This document shows positions 9,460 through 19,205 of a DNA stretch of 64,000 nucleotides, in pieces (positions within the stretch are counted from its first letter, which is position 1; each line of letters starts with the position of its first letter). The position numbers were made by a program, and so were the translations under genes. The DNA is from Limnohabitans sp. Hippo3. Its GTDB lineage: Bacteria; Pseudomonadota; Gammaproteobacteria; Burkholderiales; Burkholderiaceae_C. Under the pieces are notes generated by a model, which saw only the letters and a list, made by a program, of their open reading frames with translations, did not search any database and had not been told where the DNA came from. The DNA lies in assembly GCF_003063665.1 (NCBI RefSeq), contig NZ_NESF01000005.1:1-64000 (forward strand). The letters are read 5' to 3'.

Positions 9460-10224
9460 ATGAAAAACATCCAGAAACTCGCGTTGGGCTTTGTGATGGC
9501 CCTCGGTCTGATGGCCGGTGCCCATGCCGCTGGTGGCGGTATCGCCTGGGACAAAGCGCCCAAGAAAACCAACGACCTGGCCGCCTTGCAAAACGGTGCC
9601 AAGCTGTTCGTCAATTACTGCCTGAACTGCCACTCTGCCGCTTTCATGCGTTACAACCGCTTGAAAGACATCGGTTTGACCGAGCAGCAGATCAAGGACA
9701 ACTTGCTGTTCACCACTGAAAAAGTGGGCGACACCATGAAGGCCGCGATCGATCCGGCCCAGGCCAAAGAGTGGTTCGGCAAGAACCCCCCCGATTTGAC
9801 CTTGATGGCCCGTTCGCGCTCTGGCCACGGTGGCACCGGTGCAGATTACCTCTACACCTACTTGCGCACCTACTACCGCGACGAGACCAAGCCCACCGGC
9901 TGGAACAACCTGGCCATGCCCAACGTCGGCATGCCCAACCCCCTGTGGGAGTTGCAAGGTGAGCGCGAGCCGATCTTTGAAGAAAAAGACGAGCACGGCC
10001 ACAAAGTCCAGATCTTCAAAGGTTGGAAGCAGAACAAACCCGGCACCATGACGCCTCTGGAATACGACCAGGCCGTGGGTGACCTGGTGGGTTACATGCA
10101 GTGGATGGCCGAGCCAGCCCAAAACACCCGTGTGCGCATCGGCGTCTGGGTCCTGATTTTCTTGTCGTTCTTCACTTTCATCGCCTGGCGTCTGAATGCC
10201 GCGTTCTGGAAAGACATCAAGTAA
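9460..10224 (+). CDS. petC: Cytochrome c1 subunit of the bc1 complex
   Basis: Cytochrome c1 accepts electrons from the Rieske protein and passes them to soluble c-type cytochromes. The 254-residue protein has a cleavable signal (MKNIQKLALGFVMALGLMAG, then AHA), the heme motif C54-LN-C57-H58, and a C-terminal membrane anchor (GVWVLIFLSFFTFIAWRL). It completes petABC, 20 bases after petB, and is followed by a hairpin terminator before sspA. Confidence 0.95.
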   Translation: MKNIQKLALGFVMALGLMAGAHAAGGGIAWDKAPKKTNDLAALQNGAKLFVNYCLNCHSAAFMRYNRLKDIGLTEQQIKDNLLFTTEKVGDTMKAAIDPAQAKEWFGKNPPDLTLMARSRSGHGGTGADYLYTYLRTYYRDETKPTGWNNLAMPNVGMPNPLWELQGEREPIFEEKDEHGHKVQIFKGWKQNKPGTMTPLEYDQAVGDLVGYMQWMAEPAQNTRVRIGVWVLIFLSFFTFIAWRLNAAFWKDIK

Positions 10225-10260
10225 TTGACGGTTCACCCGGCCGTGCCGCCGGGTCTTGTG

Positions 10261-10295
10261 GAGTGGTGGGTCTTTTTGGCCCCCCACTCTTTTTG
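10261..10295 (+). terminator. Intrinsic terminator after petC
   Basis: GAGTGGTGGG (10261-10270) pairs with CCCCCCACTC (10280-10289) with one mismatch, and a T-rich stretch follows. It separates the bc1 operon from sspA. Some read-through into sspA is plausible because the two blocks are usually neighbours. Confidence 0.65.
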
Positions 10296-10316
10296 ATTTT
10301 TTGAGGAGCCTCCGCC

Positions 10317-10928
10317 ATGATGGTGCTTTATTCCGGAACCACTTGCCCTTTTTCCCACCGTTGCCGTTTTGTGCTGTTCGAAAAAGGCATGGACTTTGAA
10401 ATCCGTGACGTGGACCTCTACAACAAACCCGAAGACATCAATGTGATGAACCCTTACGGGCAGGTGCCGATTCTGGTCGAGCGTGACCTGATCCTGTACG
10501 AGTCGAACATCATCAACGAGTACATCGACGAGCGCTTTCCACACCCCCAGCTGATGCCGGGCGACCCAGTGGACCGTGCCCGTGTGCGCCTGTTCCTGCT
10601 CAATTTCGAGAAAGAACTGTTCACCCATGTCTTGACCCTGGAAAACCGCGCCCTCAAAGGCAACGACAAGGCCCTGGAAAAGGCCCGCTCGCACATCCGC
10701 GACCGTTTGACCCAGCTGGCCCCGGTGTTCCTGAAGAACAAGTTCATGTTGGGCGACAACTTCTCGATGCTGGACGTGGCGATTGCCCCCTTGCTCTGGC
10801 GTCTCGACTATTACGGCATTGAGCTGAGCAAAAACGCAGCGCCTTTGCTCAAGTACGCTGAGCGCATCTTCTCGCGCCCAGCCTACATCGAGGCACTGAC
10901 GCCGTCCGAAAAGGTCATGCGCAAGTAA
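10317..10928 (+). CDS. sspA: Stringent starvation protein A (glutathione S-transferase fold)
   Basis: SspA binds RNA polymerase and supports expression of stress and acid-tolerance genes in Enterobacteria. The 203-residue protein has the thioredoxin-like N-terminal half (MMVLYSGTTCPFSHRCRFVL), NPYGQVPILVERDLILYES and an alpha-helical C-terminal half, so it has the GST fold. GAGGAG just upstream fits either ATG at 10317 or 10320. It lies between petABC and sspB, the standard betaproteobacterial order. Confidence 0.93.
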   Translation: MMVLYSGTTCPFSHRCRFVLFEKGMDFEIRDVDLYNKPEDINVMNPYGQVPILVERDLILYESNIINEYIDERFPHPQLMPGDPVDRARVRLFLLNFEKELFTHVLTLENRALKGNDKALEKARSHIRDRLTQLAPVFLKNKFMLGDNFSMLDVAIAPLLWRLDYYGIELSKNAAPLLKYAERIFSRPAYIEALTPSEKVMRK

Positions 10929-10945
10929 ATTCGGGGAAGTCCACC

Positions 10946-11395
10946 ATGATCAGCAGCACCGAACTGCCTTCCACGCGCCCCTATTTGATTCGGGCCTTGT
11001 ACGACTGGTGCTCCGACAACGGTTTCACGCCTTATGTGGCCGTCAAGGTGGACCATTCGGTGCAGGTGCCGCGTGAATACGTGCAAGGCGGTGAGATTGT
11101 GCTCAACGTCAGCATGGATGCCACCAGTTCGCTCAAATTGGGCAATGAGTTCATTGAATTCAAAGCCCGCTTTGGCGGCAAGCCGCGCGACATCATGGTG
11201 CCCATTCACCGCGTCATGGCCATTTATGCCCGCGAAAACGGGCAAGGCATGGCCTTCCCCGTGAGCGATGACGAATCCAGCTCGGCCCCGGCCTTGTCGG
11301 CAGTGCCTGTGCTGGATGCACCTGTCGGCGAAGGGGATGAGCCCGTGCCGCCGACACCCAGCCCCACACGACCCGCCTTGAAACGGGTCAAGTGA
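10946..11395 (+). CDS. sspB: ClpXP protease specificity-enhancing factor SspB
   Basis: SspB tethers ssrA-tagged proteins to ClpXP. The 149-residue protein begins with the conserved STRPYLIRALYDWCSDNGFTP segment and has the VSMDATSSLKLGNEFIEFKARFGGKPRDI substrate-binding fold in the middle. A flexible proline-rich linker ends in PALKRVK, which matches the short ClpX-binding tail of the family. It is 17 bases downstream of sspA. Confidence 0.94.
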   Translation: MISSTELPSTRPYLIRALYDWCSDNGFTPYVAVKVDHSVQVPREYVQGGEIVLNVSMDATSSLKLGNEFIEFKARFGGKPRDIMVPIHRVMAIYARENGQGMAFPVSDDESSSAPALSAVPVLDAPVGEGDEPVPPTPSPTRPALKRVK

Positions 11396-11453
11396 AAAAA
11401 TTAACGGTGTCAAGCCCGGAGACGGACTCGGATCACGTTAGAATCTAGCCCGT

Positions 11454-11529
11454 GCCGCTTTAGCTCAGTTGGTAGAGCACCCGCCTTGTAAGCGGTAGGT
11501 CGTCAGTTCGAATCCGACAAGCGGCACCA
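11454..11529 (+). tRNA. tRNA-Thr (anticodon TGT)
   Basis: A full cloverleaf is visible: acceptor GCCGCTT (11454-11460) pairs with AAGCGGC (11519-11525), D arm GCTC/GAGC, anticodon loop CTTGTAA with TGT at 11487-11489, and T loop TTCGAAT. The CCA end is encoded. An A:C pair in the T stem also occurs in E. coli tRNA-Thr. Confidence 0.97.
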
Positions 11530-11537
11530 AAAACCTG

Positions 11538-11570
11538 AAAAGGCCCTGATCACAGATCAGGGCCTTTTTC
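11538..11570 (+). terminator. Intrinsic terminator after tRNA-Thr
   Basis: AAAAGGCCCTGATC (11538-11551) and GATCAGGGCCTTTT (11555-11568) form a perfect 14-base-pair stem with the loop ACA and trailing T residues. It follows the tRNA by eight bases. It may also stop transcription from the convergent DUF721 gene. Confidence 0.9.
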
Positions 11571-11605
11571 TTTGGCAAAAAAGCTGGCGATGTCGCGGCA
11601 GCAGC

Positions 11606-11914
11606 TCAGGGCAGGCGGTTTTGCACCTTGATTCGGATGGAGGTCACGCCCAGGCCGTGGGTCGACAAATGGGCCTGCAAGGCAGGCACGAGCTGCCGCA
11701 GTTTGGCGGCCACCGCGTTCGAGCTGACCAGCAGGCACCAGCAGCCGTCCTCGATGGGGCCGGCCTGCACGCTGGCCCGCAGGGGCGCTGGCAGCAAGCT
11801 GCGAATGGCCTGCAAGCGTGCCGAAGACTCGCGCACCAGATCGGCCAATCGGGCGAAAGTCGGCGACTCTTGCGCGGCTTGCTGCAGGGGGATGGCTTGG
11901 TGGCGTCTTTGCAT
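11606..11914 (-). CDS. DUF721 (DciA-like) protein
   Basis: The 102-residue protein belongs to the DUF721 family, some members of which (DciA) help load the replicative helicase DnaB. The visible core is WCLLVSSNAVAAKLRQLVPALQAHL followed by a short basic end (RIKVQNRLP), matching the family's KH-like domain. The position upstream of and divergent from secA is typical in Burkholderiales. Whether this short member acts in replication is not shown here. Confidence 0.75.
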   Translation of the reverse strand: MQRRHQAIPLQQAAQESPTFARLADLVRESSARLQAIRSLLPAPLRASVQAGPIEDGCWCLLVSSNAVAAKLRQLVPALQAHLSTHGLGVTSIRIKVQNRLP

Positions 11915-12139
11915 GGCAGAAGTTGTTCGTGCCCATTATCCGGCAGCCGATAAGGCTGGGTTTGGCTTGCCGAAAACCGGCATGGCCAGAGGCTAAAATC
12001 ATCCAGTTACGCTGGGGCCTCTAGGGACCCGCCGGGGGCGTGGGGGGTATCCCGCAGGCCTGGTTTGTTTTGAACCCTTTTAATTGACAGGATAGACGGT
12101 CTGTTTCTCAGCCCCGTGCTGAAGGTGGATCTTGTAGAC

Positions 12140-14887
12140 ATGGCCATCCCATTCCTCACCAAAATTTTCGGCAGCCGAAACGACCGCCTGCTCAAGCAAT
12201 ACCGCAAAACCGTGGAGCGCATCAACGCTCTGGAAGCCGGTCTGGAAGCGCTTAGCGACGACGAGCTGCGGGGCAAGACCCAAAGTTTTCGCGACCGTTT
12301 TGCTGCAGGCGAAATACTCGATGACCTGTTGCCCGAAGCCTTTGCCGTGGTGCGCGAGGGCTCCAAACGCGTCATGAAGATGCGGCATTTCGATGTGCAG
12401 CTGGCTGGCGGTATCGCTTTGCACAACGGCAAGATTGCCGAGATGCGCACGGGCGAAGGCAAAACCCTGACGTCCACATTGCCTGCTTACCTCAATGCCA
12501 TCGCGGGCAAGGGCGTCCACGTGGTCACCGTGAACGACTACCTGGCCAGCCGCGATGCCCGCTGGATGGGCAAGTTGTTCAACTTTCTGGGTTTGTCGGT
12601 GGGCATCAACCTGGCCCAGATGTCGCGTGAAGAAAAGCAGGCCGCTTACAACTCGGACATCACCTACGGCACCAACAACGAATACGGCTTCGACTACCTG
12701 CGCGACAACATGGTCTATGAAGCGCGTGACCGTGTCCAGCGCACCTTGAATTACGCCATCATCGATGAGGTTGACTCCATCCTGATCGACGAGGCCCGCA
12801 CGCCCCTGATCATCAGCGGACAGGCCGAAGACCACACGGCCACTTACCTGTCGATGAAGCAGGTGGTGCCCTTGCTCACCCGCCAGGAAGGCGAAGCCGA
12901 CCCGCGCACGGGCGAGGGCATCATCACCCCGGGTGACTTCACGGTGGATGAAAAATCGCACCAGGTCTTCCTGACCGAAGACGGCCATGAAAAAGCCGAA
13001 GCGGTGCTGGCCCAGATGGGGCTGATCCCGGAGGGCGCAAGCCTCTACGATCCAGCCAACATCACGCTAATGCACCACCTGAACGCCGCTTTGCGCGCGC
13101 AGCACCTCTACCACCGCGACCAGCACTATGTGGTGCAGGACGGTGAGATCGTCATCGTGGACGAATTCACCGGGCGCTTGATGACTGGCCGCCGCTGGAG
13201 CGATGGCTTGCACCAGGCGGTAGAGGCCAAAGAGGGTGTGCAAATCCAGGCCGAAAACCAGACCCTGGCCTCCATCACGTTCCAGAACTATTTCCGCCTG
13301 TACAACAAGATCGGCGGCATGACCGGCACGGCCGACACCGAGGCTTACGAGTTCCAGGAAATTTACGGTCTGGAGACCGTGGTCATTCCGCCGCACCGCA
13401 AGAGCCAACGCGAAGACCAGCTGGACCGTGTCTACAAGACCTCGCAAGAGCGCTACAACGCGGCCATTGCCGACATCCGTGAATGCCACGAACGCGGTCA
13501 GCCTGTGCTGGTGGGCACCACCTCGATTGAAAATTCCGAGCTGATTTCACAATTGCTCACCCAGGCCAAGTTGCCGCACCAGGTGCTCAACGCCAAGCAA
13601 CATGCCCGCGAGGCCGATATCGTGGCCCAGGCCGGACGCCCCGGCATGATCACGATTGCCACCAATATGGCCGGACGTGGCACCGACATCGTGCTCGGCG
13701 GCAACATCGAAAAAGACATCCAGGCGGTAGAAGCCGACGAGAGCCTGTCCGAAGAGCACCGCCAGGCCCGCGTGAACGCATTGCGCGAGCAGTGGAAAGT
13801 CATGCACGAGCAGGTCAAGGCTTTGGGCGGCTTGCGCATCATCGCCACCGAGCGCCACGAGTCACGCCGCATCGACAACCAGCTGCGTGGCCGATCCGGC
13901 CGCCAGGGTGACCCCGGTTCATCGCGTTTCTATTTGAGCCTGGACGATCCCTTGATGCGCATTTTTGCGGGCGACCGTGTGCGATCCATCATGGACCGTC
14001 TGAAGATGCCCGAGGGCGAAGCCATCGAAGCGGGCATCGTCACGCGCAGCATCGAAAGCGCCCAGCGCAAGGTGGAGTCGCGCAACTTCGACATCCGCAA
14101 GCAATTGCTGGAATACGACGATGTGTCGAACGACCAGCGCAAGGTGATTTACCAGCAGCGCAACGACATTCTCGACGCGCAAGATTTGAACGGGCAGATC
14201 ACCGCCCTGCGTGAAGGCTGTTTCACCGACATGGTGCGCCAATATGTGCCTGCCGAGACGGTCGAGGAGCAATGGGACCTGGCCAGTCTGGAAAAGGTGC
14301 TGGCCGAAGAGTGGTCGCTGCCGCTCAATTTGCGCGAGAAGGTGCAAGCCTCCAACGCCATCACCGACGAAGAAATTCTCGAGACGGTGGTGGCCGCTGC
14401 CAATGCCCATTTCCAGGCCAAACTCGACAGCGTGGGCGCGGACAACTTCACCTCGTTTGAGCGCATGATCTTGCTGCAAAGCATTGACACGCACTGGCGC
14501 GAACACCTGAGTGCGCTGGACTATCTGCGCCAGGGCATCCATTTGCGTGGCTATGCCCAAAAGCAGCCCAAACAGGAATACAAGCGCGAAGCCTTTGAGC
14601 TGTTTGGCCAGTTGCTCGACGCCGTCAAAAACGAAGTCACCCGCACCCTGATGACCGTGCGCATCGACTCGGGCGAGCAGATCGAGCAGGCAGCCCATGA
14701 CATCGAAGAGCGAGCCGAGCACATCAGCAACGTGACCTACAGCGCCCCCGACGAGTCGGGTGAGCCCCAAACCGTGTCAGCCGATTTGGCGGGCATGCAG
14801 CAAGCCTTTGGCCCGGTGGGCCGCAACGAGCCTTGCCCTTGCGGCAGCGGCAAGAAGTACAAGCAGTGCCACGGCAAACTCGCCTGA
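12140..14887 (+). CDS. secA: Preprotein translocase ATPase SecA
   Basis: SecA drives unfolded preproteins through SecYEG. The 915-residue protein is full length. It has Walker A MRTGEGKT (residues 102-109), Walker B/DEAD box [11 protein letters not shown], the second ATPase domain with [11 protein letters not shown] and [13 protein letters not shown], and a C-terminal zinc motif [14 protein letters not shown] that binds SecB. The start [12 protein letters not shown] at 12140 matches the family; an ATG at 12116 would add eight unrelated residues. No secM-like leader gene was found in the 225 bases upstream. Confidence 0.97.
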   Translation: MAIPFLTKIFGSRNDRLLKQYRKTVERINALEAGLEALSDDELRGKTQSFRDRFAAGEILDDLLPEAFAVVREGSKRVMKMRHFDVQLAGGIALHNGKIAEMRTGEGKTLTSTLPAYLNAIAGKGVHVVTVNDYLASRDARWMGKLFNFLGLSVGINLAQMSREEKQAAYNSDITYGTNNEYGFDYLRDNMVYEARDRVQRTLNYAIIDEVDSILIDEARTPLIISGQAEDHTATYLSMKQVVPLLTRQEGEADPRTGEGIITPGDFTVDEKSHQVFLTEDGHEKAEAVLAQMGLIPEGASLYDPANITLMHHLNAALRAQHLYHRDQHYVVQDGEIVIVDEFTGRLMTGRRWSDGLHQAVEAKEGVQIQAENQTLASITFQNYFRLYNKIGGMTGTADTEAYEFQEIYGLETVVIPPHRKSQREDQLDRVYKTSQERYNAAIADIRECHERGQPVLVGTTSIENSELISQLLTQAKLPHQVLNAKQHAREADIVAQAGRPGMITIATNMAGRGTDIVLGGNIEKDIQAVEADESLSEEHRQARVNALREQWKVMHEQVKALGGLRIIATERHESRRIDNQLRGRSGRQGDPGSSRFYLSLDDPLMRIFAGDRVRSIMDRLKMPEGEAIEAGIVTRSIESAQRKVESRNFDIRKQLLEYDDVSNDQRKVIYQQRNDILDAQDLNGQITALREGCFTDMVRQYVPAETVEEQWDLASLEKVLAEEWSLPLNLREKVQASNAITDEEILETVVAAANAHFQAKLDSVGADNFTSFERMILLQSIDTHWREHLSALDYLRQGIHLRGYAQKQPKQEYKREAFELFGQLLDAVKNEVTRTLMTVRIDSGEQIEQAAHDIEERAEHISNVTYSAPDESGEPQTVSADLAGMQQAFGPVGRNEPCPCGSGKKYKQCHGKLA

Positions 14888-14899
14888 GTGCGATCCACG

Positions 14900-14927
14900 G
14901 ACAAAACGGGCTTCGGCCCGTTTTGTC
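14900..14927 (+). terminator. Intrinsic terminator after secA
   Basis: GACAAAACGGGC (14900-14911) pairs perfectly with GCCCGTTTTGTC (14916-14927) across a stable TTCG tetraloop. It lies between secA and argJ. The T run within the descending arm is four bases long. Confidence 0.8.
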
Positions 14928-14969
14928 CTTGTGCCGTCCGAATACCGACTCTTTTCCCGAAGGATGTTT

Positions 14970-16199
14970 ATGCCCGTGAATTTGCCCCCTCTGGACCCTG
15001 CCCAACTCCAACCCATCGCGGGCGTGCGCATCGGCATTGCCGAAGCAGGCGTGCGCAAAGCCAACCGCAAGGACCTCACGGTGTTCCTGCTGGACGAAGG
15101 TGCCAGCGTGGCGGGGGTGTTCACCCGCAACCGCTTTTGCGCCGCCCCGGTGCAGGTTTGCCGCGAGCATTTGGCTGCGGGCAGCGCGGTGCGTGCTTTG
15201 GTCATCAACACGGGCAATGCCAACGCGGGCACGGGCGCACCGGGCCTGGCCCATGCCCGCCAGACCTGTGACGCGCTGGCCAAGCTGTTGCAATGCACAC
15301 CCGCCCAAGTGCTGCCGTTTTCGACGGGCGTGATCATGGAGCCACTGCCTGTGGACCGCATCGTGGCAGGCTTGCCCGCTGCTTTGGCTGACGCGCAAGC
15401 CGCGCACTGGGCCAAGGCCGCCGAAGGCATCATGACCACCGATACCGTGCCCAAGGCGGCCAGCGTGCAGGTGCAAGTGGGTGGGCGGGCCGTGAGCATC
15501 ACCGGCATCAGCAAGGGCGCGGGCATGATCCGCCCCAACATGGCCACCATGCTCGGCTTTGTGGGCACCGATGCGTGCATCGATCCGGCCCTGTTGCCCG
15601 CGCTGGCCAAACAACTGGCCGACGGCTCGTTCAACCGCATCACCATCGATGGCGACACCTCGACCAACGATTCCTTCATGTTGATCGCCACGCACCAGGC
15701 AGGTCACGCGCCCATCACCTCGCTGGACAGTGCCGATGGCCAAGCCCTGTTCAAAGGCTTGATGCAAGTGGCCCGCCAACTGGCCCATGCCATCGTGCGC
15801 GATGGCGAGGGCGCGACCAAGTTCATCGCCGTGCAGGTCGAAGGCGGCCGCACGGGCGAGGAGTGCCGTCAGGTGGCGTATGCGATTGCGCATTCGCCCT
15901 TGGTTAAAACCGCTTTCTTTGCCAGCGATCCGAACCTGGGCCGCATTCTGGCGGCCGTGGGCTACGCCGGGATCGACGACTTGGACCAAGGCCTGATCGA
16001 GCTGCACCTGGACGATGTGCATGTGGTCTCGCAAGGCGGCCGCCGCGCCGAGTACCGCGAGGAGGACGGTCAGCGCGTCATGAAGGGCAGCGAAATCACC
16101 GTGCGTGTGGGCCTGGGCCGGGGCACCGCCAGCGACACCGTGTGGACCTGCGACCTGAGCCACGAGTACGTCACCATCAACGCGGATTACCGTTCATGA
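14970..16199 (+). CDS. argJ: Bifunctional glutamate N-acetyltransferase / ornithine acetyltransferase
   Basis: ArgJ recycles the acetyl group from N-acetylornithine to glutamate in arginine synthesis. The 409-residue precursor cleaves itself into two chains at the A192-T193 bond in [10 protein letters not shown], which is present. [15 protein letters not shown] and the C-terminal [11 protein letters not shown] are also typical. The ATG at 14970 is favoured because AAGG at 14960-14963 is well spaced for it; the ATG at 14964 abuts that site. Its stop overlaps the next start (ATGA). Confidence 0.95.
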   Translation: MPVNLPPLDPAQLQPIAGVRIGIAEAGVRKANRKDLTVFLLDEGASVAGVFTRNRFCAAPVQVCREHLAAGSAVRALVINTGNANAGTGAPGLAHARQTCDALAKLLQCTPAQVLPFSTGVIMEPLPVDRIVAGLPAALADAQAAHWAKAAEGIMTTDTVPKAASVQVQVGGRAVSITGISKGAGMIRPNMATMLGFVGTDACIDPALLPALAKQLADGSFNRITIDGDTSTNDSFMLIATHQAGHAPITSLDSADGQALFKGLMQVARQLAHAIVRDGEGATKFIAVQVEGGRTGEECRQVAYAIAHSPLVKTAFFASDPNLGRILAAVGYAGIDDLDQGLIELHLDDVHVVSQGGRRAEYREEDGQRVMKGSEITVRVGLGRGTASDTVWTCDLSHEYVTINADYRS

Positions 16200-17086
16200 A
16201 CGCCTCTTCCAATTCAGCCCTGGACCAGTTGCTGGCCAAAGTCAGCCAGCTGGTGGATCGCATCGAGTCGGTCTTGCCCCAACCCCTGTCGGCCCCCGAC
16301 TGGACGCAGGCCATTGCCTGGCGCTACCGCAAGCGCTCGTCCGGCCACGGCGTGCTCGAACCTGTGCGCCATGTGGCGGCCATGACGCTGAATGACCTGA
16401 AAGAGATCGACGACCAGAAGGAAAAGTTGCAGCGCAACACCGAGCAGTTTGTGCACGGTCGCCCAGCCAACAACGTGCTGCTCACCGGCGCACGCGGCAC
16501 CGGCAAGTCCTCGCTCATCAAGGCTTGCCTCAACACCTATGCACCCCAGGGCCTGCGCCTGATCGAGGTCGACAAAGAAGACCTGACCGATTTGCCCGAC
16601 ATCATCGAGGTGGTGGCGGGCCGCCCCGAAAAGTTCGTGGTCTATTGCGACGACCTGAGCTTTGAAGACGGCGAGCCCGGCTACAAGGCCCTCAAGTCAA
16701 TTCTGGACGGCACCGTTGCGGCTTCGACCCCCAACGTGCTGGTGTACGCCACCAGCAACCGCCGCCACCTGCTGCCCGAGTACATGAGCGAGAACCTCAC
16801 CTACAAGCACACTGAGGACGGCGAGGTTCACCCGGGTGAGGGCGTGGAAGAAAAGATTTCGCTGTCCGAGCGCTTTGGCCTGTGGATCAGTTTCTACCCC
16901 TTCTCGCAAGACGAGTACCTGACCATTGCCGGTCAGTGGCTCAGCGCCTTGGGGGCCACGCCTTCGCAAATCGAGGCCGCACGCCCCGATGCGCTGCTGT
17001 GGGCCCTGGAGCGCGGCTCCCGCAGCGGCCGTGTGGCCTACCAGTTTGCGCGGGACATGATGGGCCGCCAAGCCGATCCCGCATGA
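16196..17086 (+). CDS. DUF815-family AAA ATPase
   Basis: The 296-residue protein has a Walker A motif at residues 98-105 (GARGTGKS) and a Walker B-like [30 protein letters not shown] serves as the sensor-1 region, and a C-terminal lid domain follows. These match the DUF815 ATPase family, whose substrate is unknown. It overlaps the argJ stop by four bases, and its own stop overlaps the Nudix gene start, so argJ, this gene and the Nudix gene form one translationally coupled unit. Confidence 0.88.
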   Translation: MNASSNSALDQLLAKVSQLVDRIESVLPQPLSAPDWTQAIAWRYRKRSSGHGVLEPVRHVAAMTLNDLKEIDDQKEKLQRNTEQFVHGRPANNVLLTGARGTGKSSLIKACLNTYAPQGLRLIEVDKEDLTDLPDIIEVVAGRPEKFVVYCDDLSFEDGEPGYKALKSILDGTVAASTPNVLVYATSNRRHLLPEYMSENLTYKHTEDGEVHPGEGVEEKISLSERFGLWISFYPFSQDEYLTIAGQWLSALGATPSQIEAARPDALLWALERGSRSGRVAYQFARDMMGRQADPA

Positions 17087-17565
17087 GCGCAGGTTTGCTG
17101 GTCGCTGACGGTGAGCGTGCACGCGAGGACCTGAGCGCAGGCCAGGCCGAACGCGCAGTGGTCGATGTGGCGGTGGGTGTTCTGCTGCAGGCCGACGGCC
17201 AGTTTTTGCTGACCTCTCGCCCTGAGGGTAAGGTCTACGCAGGCTATTGGGAATTCCCGGGCGGTAAGCTCGAAGCGGGTGAGTCGGTCGAGCAAGCGCT
17301 GCGCCGCGAGTTGCAGGAAGAGCTGGGCATCACCATCGGTGCCGCGCAGGTCTGGAAAACCCAGATGGTCGATTACCCGCATGCGCTGGTGAGGCTGCAC
17401 TTTTGCAAAGTGTGGGACTGGCAGGGCGAGCTGCAAATGCGCGAAGCGCAATCACACGCTTGGCAAACCTTGCCGGTGGCTGTGACGCCGGTTTTGCCGG
17501 GCACCATTCCCGTGCTGGCTTGGTTAGCCGATGAGCGTGCGTTCACAGGGGCCACCCACGCTTGA
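17083..17565 (+). CDS. mutT: Nudix hydrolase, MutT/8-oxo-dGTP type
   Basis: MutT-type enzymes remove oxidised nucleotides such as 8-oxo-dGTP from the pool. The 160-residue protein carries a complete Nudix box (GKLEAGESVEQALRRELQEE, then LGI, starting at residue 61) preceded by YWEFPGG, as in MutT. An N-terminal extension of about 25 residues precedes the conserved VVDVAVGVLLQ. The ATGA overlap with the upstream ATPase gene fixes the start. It is convergent with yacG. Confidence 0.87.
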   Translation: MSAGLLVADGERAREDLSAGQAERAVVDVAVGVLLQADGQFLLTSRPEGKVYAGYWEFPGGKLEAGESVEQALRRELQEELGITIGAAQVWKTQMVDYPHALVRLHFCKVWDWQGELQMREAQSHAWQTLPVAVTPVLPGTIPVLAWLADERAFTGATHA

Positions 17566-17597
17566 ACGCCGCCTGAATCCCAAGGGGTTCGGTCTGA

Positions 17598-17819
17598 TCA
17601 CTGCAGCCGTGGATCGCCAAAGGGCTCGTCAGGTGGGGTGTCGTCGGGCAGTTTGAACTCTTCGCTGGCCCAGGCCCCCAAATCCACGCCCTTGCAGCGG
17701 GCGCTGCAAAACGGCCGATAGGGGTTGTGGGGGCTGTAAAGGCTGGTGCCTGCGCAGGCGGGGCAGCGTACTTTGCGGGGCGCGAAGTCTTGGGGCTGGT
17801 TCGAGTCGCTCATGCGCAC
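17598..17819 (-). CDS. yacG: DNA gyrase inhibitor / zinc-binding protein YacG
   Basis: The 73-residue protein has the four zinc cysteines of YacG: C19 and C22 (CPAC), then C38 and C42 (CSARC). The conserved VDLGAWASEEFKLP follows. E. coli YacG binds GyrB and blocks DNA binding. The start overlaps the end of zapD by about ten bases; a second ATG at 17813 is equally possible. It ends the pil-coaE-zapD-yacG unit. Confidence 0.92.
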   Translation of the reverse strand: MRMSDSNQPQDFAPRKVRCPACAGTSLYSPHNPYRPFCSARCKGVDLGAWASEEFKLPDDTPPDEPFGDPRLQ

Positions 17820-18565
17820 AAAGCCATCTCAAAGGGCACGTCATCGGTGGTGGCCACCAGTTTGCCATCGCTTTGCTGGCGCATCATGCGGATCACCACC
17901 AACAAACGGTTGCAGCTGATCTCGGGCGTGATGCCCAGCGACGGGTCGATTTTGAGGCGCAGCAGCTGAAAGGTGCGCCCTTGCGGCAGGTTTTGTTGCA
18001 GCTGACCGGCCGTGGCCATGACCTTCTGGCTGCTGCCGGACTCGCGTAGCATTTGCAGCAGCAACTTGACGGCTTGGGCCAGGGGGCCAAACGGTGCGAC
18101 CCATTGGGACAGGTCGTGGGCGCGGCTGCTGGCGTCGTGGTGTTGCCAGGCGTGGTACGCGGGCAGGTCAAATTCGCAGGTGCCGCCGGGCATCACGGCG
18201 CGGCTGCGCAAGGCCATCAGGAAGTCGTTGTCGTTCAGGCTTTGGCCGATCTTGCCGCTGACCTGGTTGAGTGCTTCAAAGTGCTCATCCAGCTGGGCAA
18301 TCACGCCGTCCAGCGCTTTTTCGGAGATGGCGGGGTTGCCCCGGTAGCCGTTGTAGAGCTGTTTTTGGCGTTCCAGGTCTTTGAGCACATCGGATTTGAG
18401 CTCCGAGCGCGAAGCCACCTCGATGATCTCGAACAAAGTGGTCAGCGCAAAGTGGTGGTCCAAGGCCTCGGTGCGGGCCATCAATTGGCCCAGGCGGTTG
18501 AACAGTTGCTGCAGCCGCAGGTAAGTGCGGATGCGTTCGTTGAAGGGGTATTCGTACAGTATCAC
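17810..18565 (-). CDS. zapD: Cell division protein ZapD
   Basis: ZapD crosslinks FtsZ filaments at the division ring. The 251-residue protein begins at a GTG codon with ILYEYPFNERIRTYLRLQQLF, the conserved start of the family. It contains LTTLFEIIEVASRSELKSD and a beta-rich C-terminal half ending in TTDDVPFEMALCA. The GTG start fits because the motif begins directly after it. It lies 22 bases after coaE. Confidence 0.93.
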   Translation of the reverse strand: MILYEYPFNERIRTYLRLQQLFNRLGQLMARTEALDHHFALTTLFEIIEVASRSELKSDVLKDLERQKQLYNGYRGNPAISEKALDGVIAQLDEHFEALNQVSGKIGQSLNDNDFLMALRSRAVMPGGTCEFDLPAYHAWQHHDASSRAHDLSQWVAPFGPLAQAVKLLLQMLRESGSSQKVMATAGQLQQNLPQGRTFQLLRLKIDPSLGITPEISCNRLLVVIRMMRQQSDGKLVATTDDVPFEMALCA

Positions 18566-18587
18566 GCGGCGTCTTCCAGTGCCGCCA

Positions 18588-19205
18588 TCATAGCCCGAAG
18601 TCAGCGGCCACTTGGACCACTTCCACCTCCAATTCGGCCAGACTCAGGCCTTGGTTGAAGATCACCACATCGGCGCAAGCCAGGCGCTGCGCACGGCTCG
18701 CTTGCAGGGACACGATGCGGTCAATTTCTTCGGCGGCCAGGCCGCTGCGGGCCATGACGCGCTGGCGTTGGGTATCGGCGTCGCAGTCCACCACGACCAC
18801 CCGGTCCACCTGTTTGCGCCAGCGTTCGCCCGACTCCACCAGCAAGGGCACATCGAACACCAGCACGCGATGACCGCTTTGCTCAGCGGCTTGCGCTTGC
18901 TCGGCCGTGATCTGGCTCACCAAGGGGTGAATGATGGCTTCGAGCTGTTTTTTGGCTTCGGGATTCTGGAAGACGGTTTCGCGCATGGCTTGTCGGTCCA
19001 TCGCGCCCTGGGCATCGATCATGGCCGACCCGAAGGCCTGCGCAATGGCGGCAATCGCCCGGCCGCCCGGCGCGGTCACGCTGCGCGAAATCGCGTCTGC
19101 ATCGATCACGGCAGCCCCCCGGGTGGCCAGCATGGCAGCCACGGTGCTTTTGCCACTGCCGATGCCGCCCGTCAGGCCAATGCGCCAAATTCGTTGAGTG
19201 TTCAT
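18588..19205 (-). CDS. coaE: Dephospho-CoA kinase
   Basis: CoaE phosphorylates dephospho-CoA in the last step of coenzyme A synthesis. The 205-residue protein has the P-loop GGIGSGKST at residues 13-21, DADAISRSVTAPGG, and VPLLVESGERWRKQVDRVVVVD typical of the family. The start at 19205 overlaps the end of pilD by four bases, so translation is probably coupled. Confidence 0.95.
   Translation of the reverse strand: MNTQRIWRIGLTGGIGSGKSTVAAMLATRGAAVIDADAISRSVTAPGGRAIAAIAQAFGSAMIDAQGAMDRQAMRETVFQNPEAKKQLEAIIHPLVSQITAEQAQAAEQSGHRVLVFDVPLLVESGERWRKQVDRVVVVDCDADTQRQRVMARSGLAAEEIDRIVSLQASRAQRLACADVVIFNQGLSLAELEVEVVQVAADFGL

Noticed and set aside
12084-12107. TTGACA hexamer at 12084-12089 upstream of secA as a promoter
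   Set aside because: No -10-like hexamer lies 16-18 bases downstream, so it is not supported as a promoter.
11915-12139. Possible SecM-like leader peptide gene upstream of secA
   Set aside because: No open frame with a ribosome site, signal peptide and arrest motif was found in the 225-base gap.
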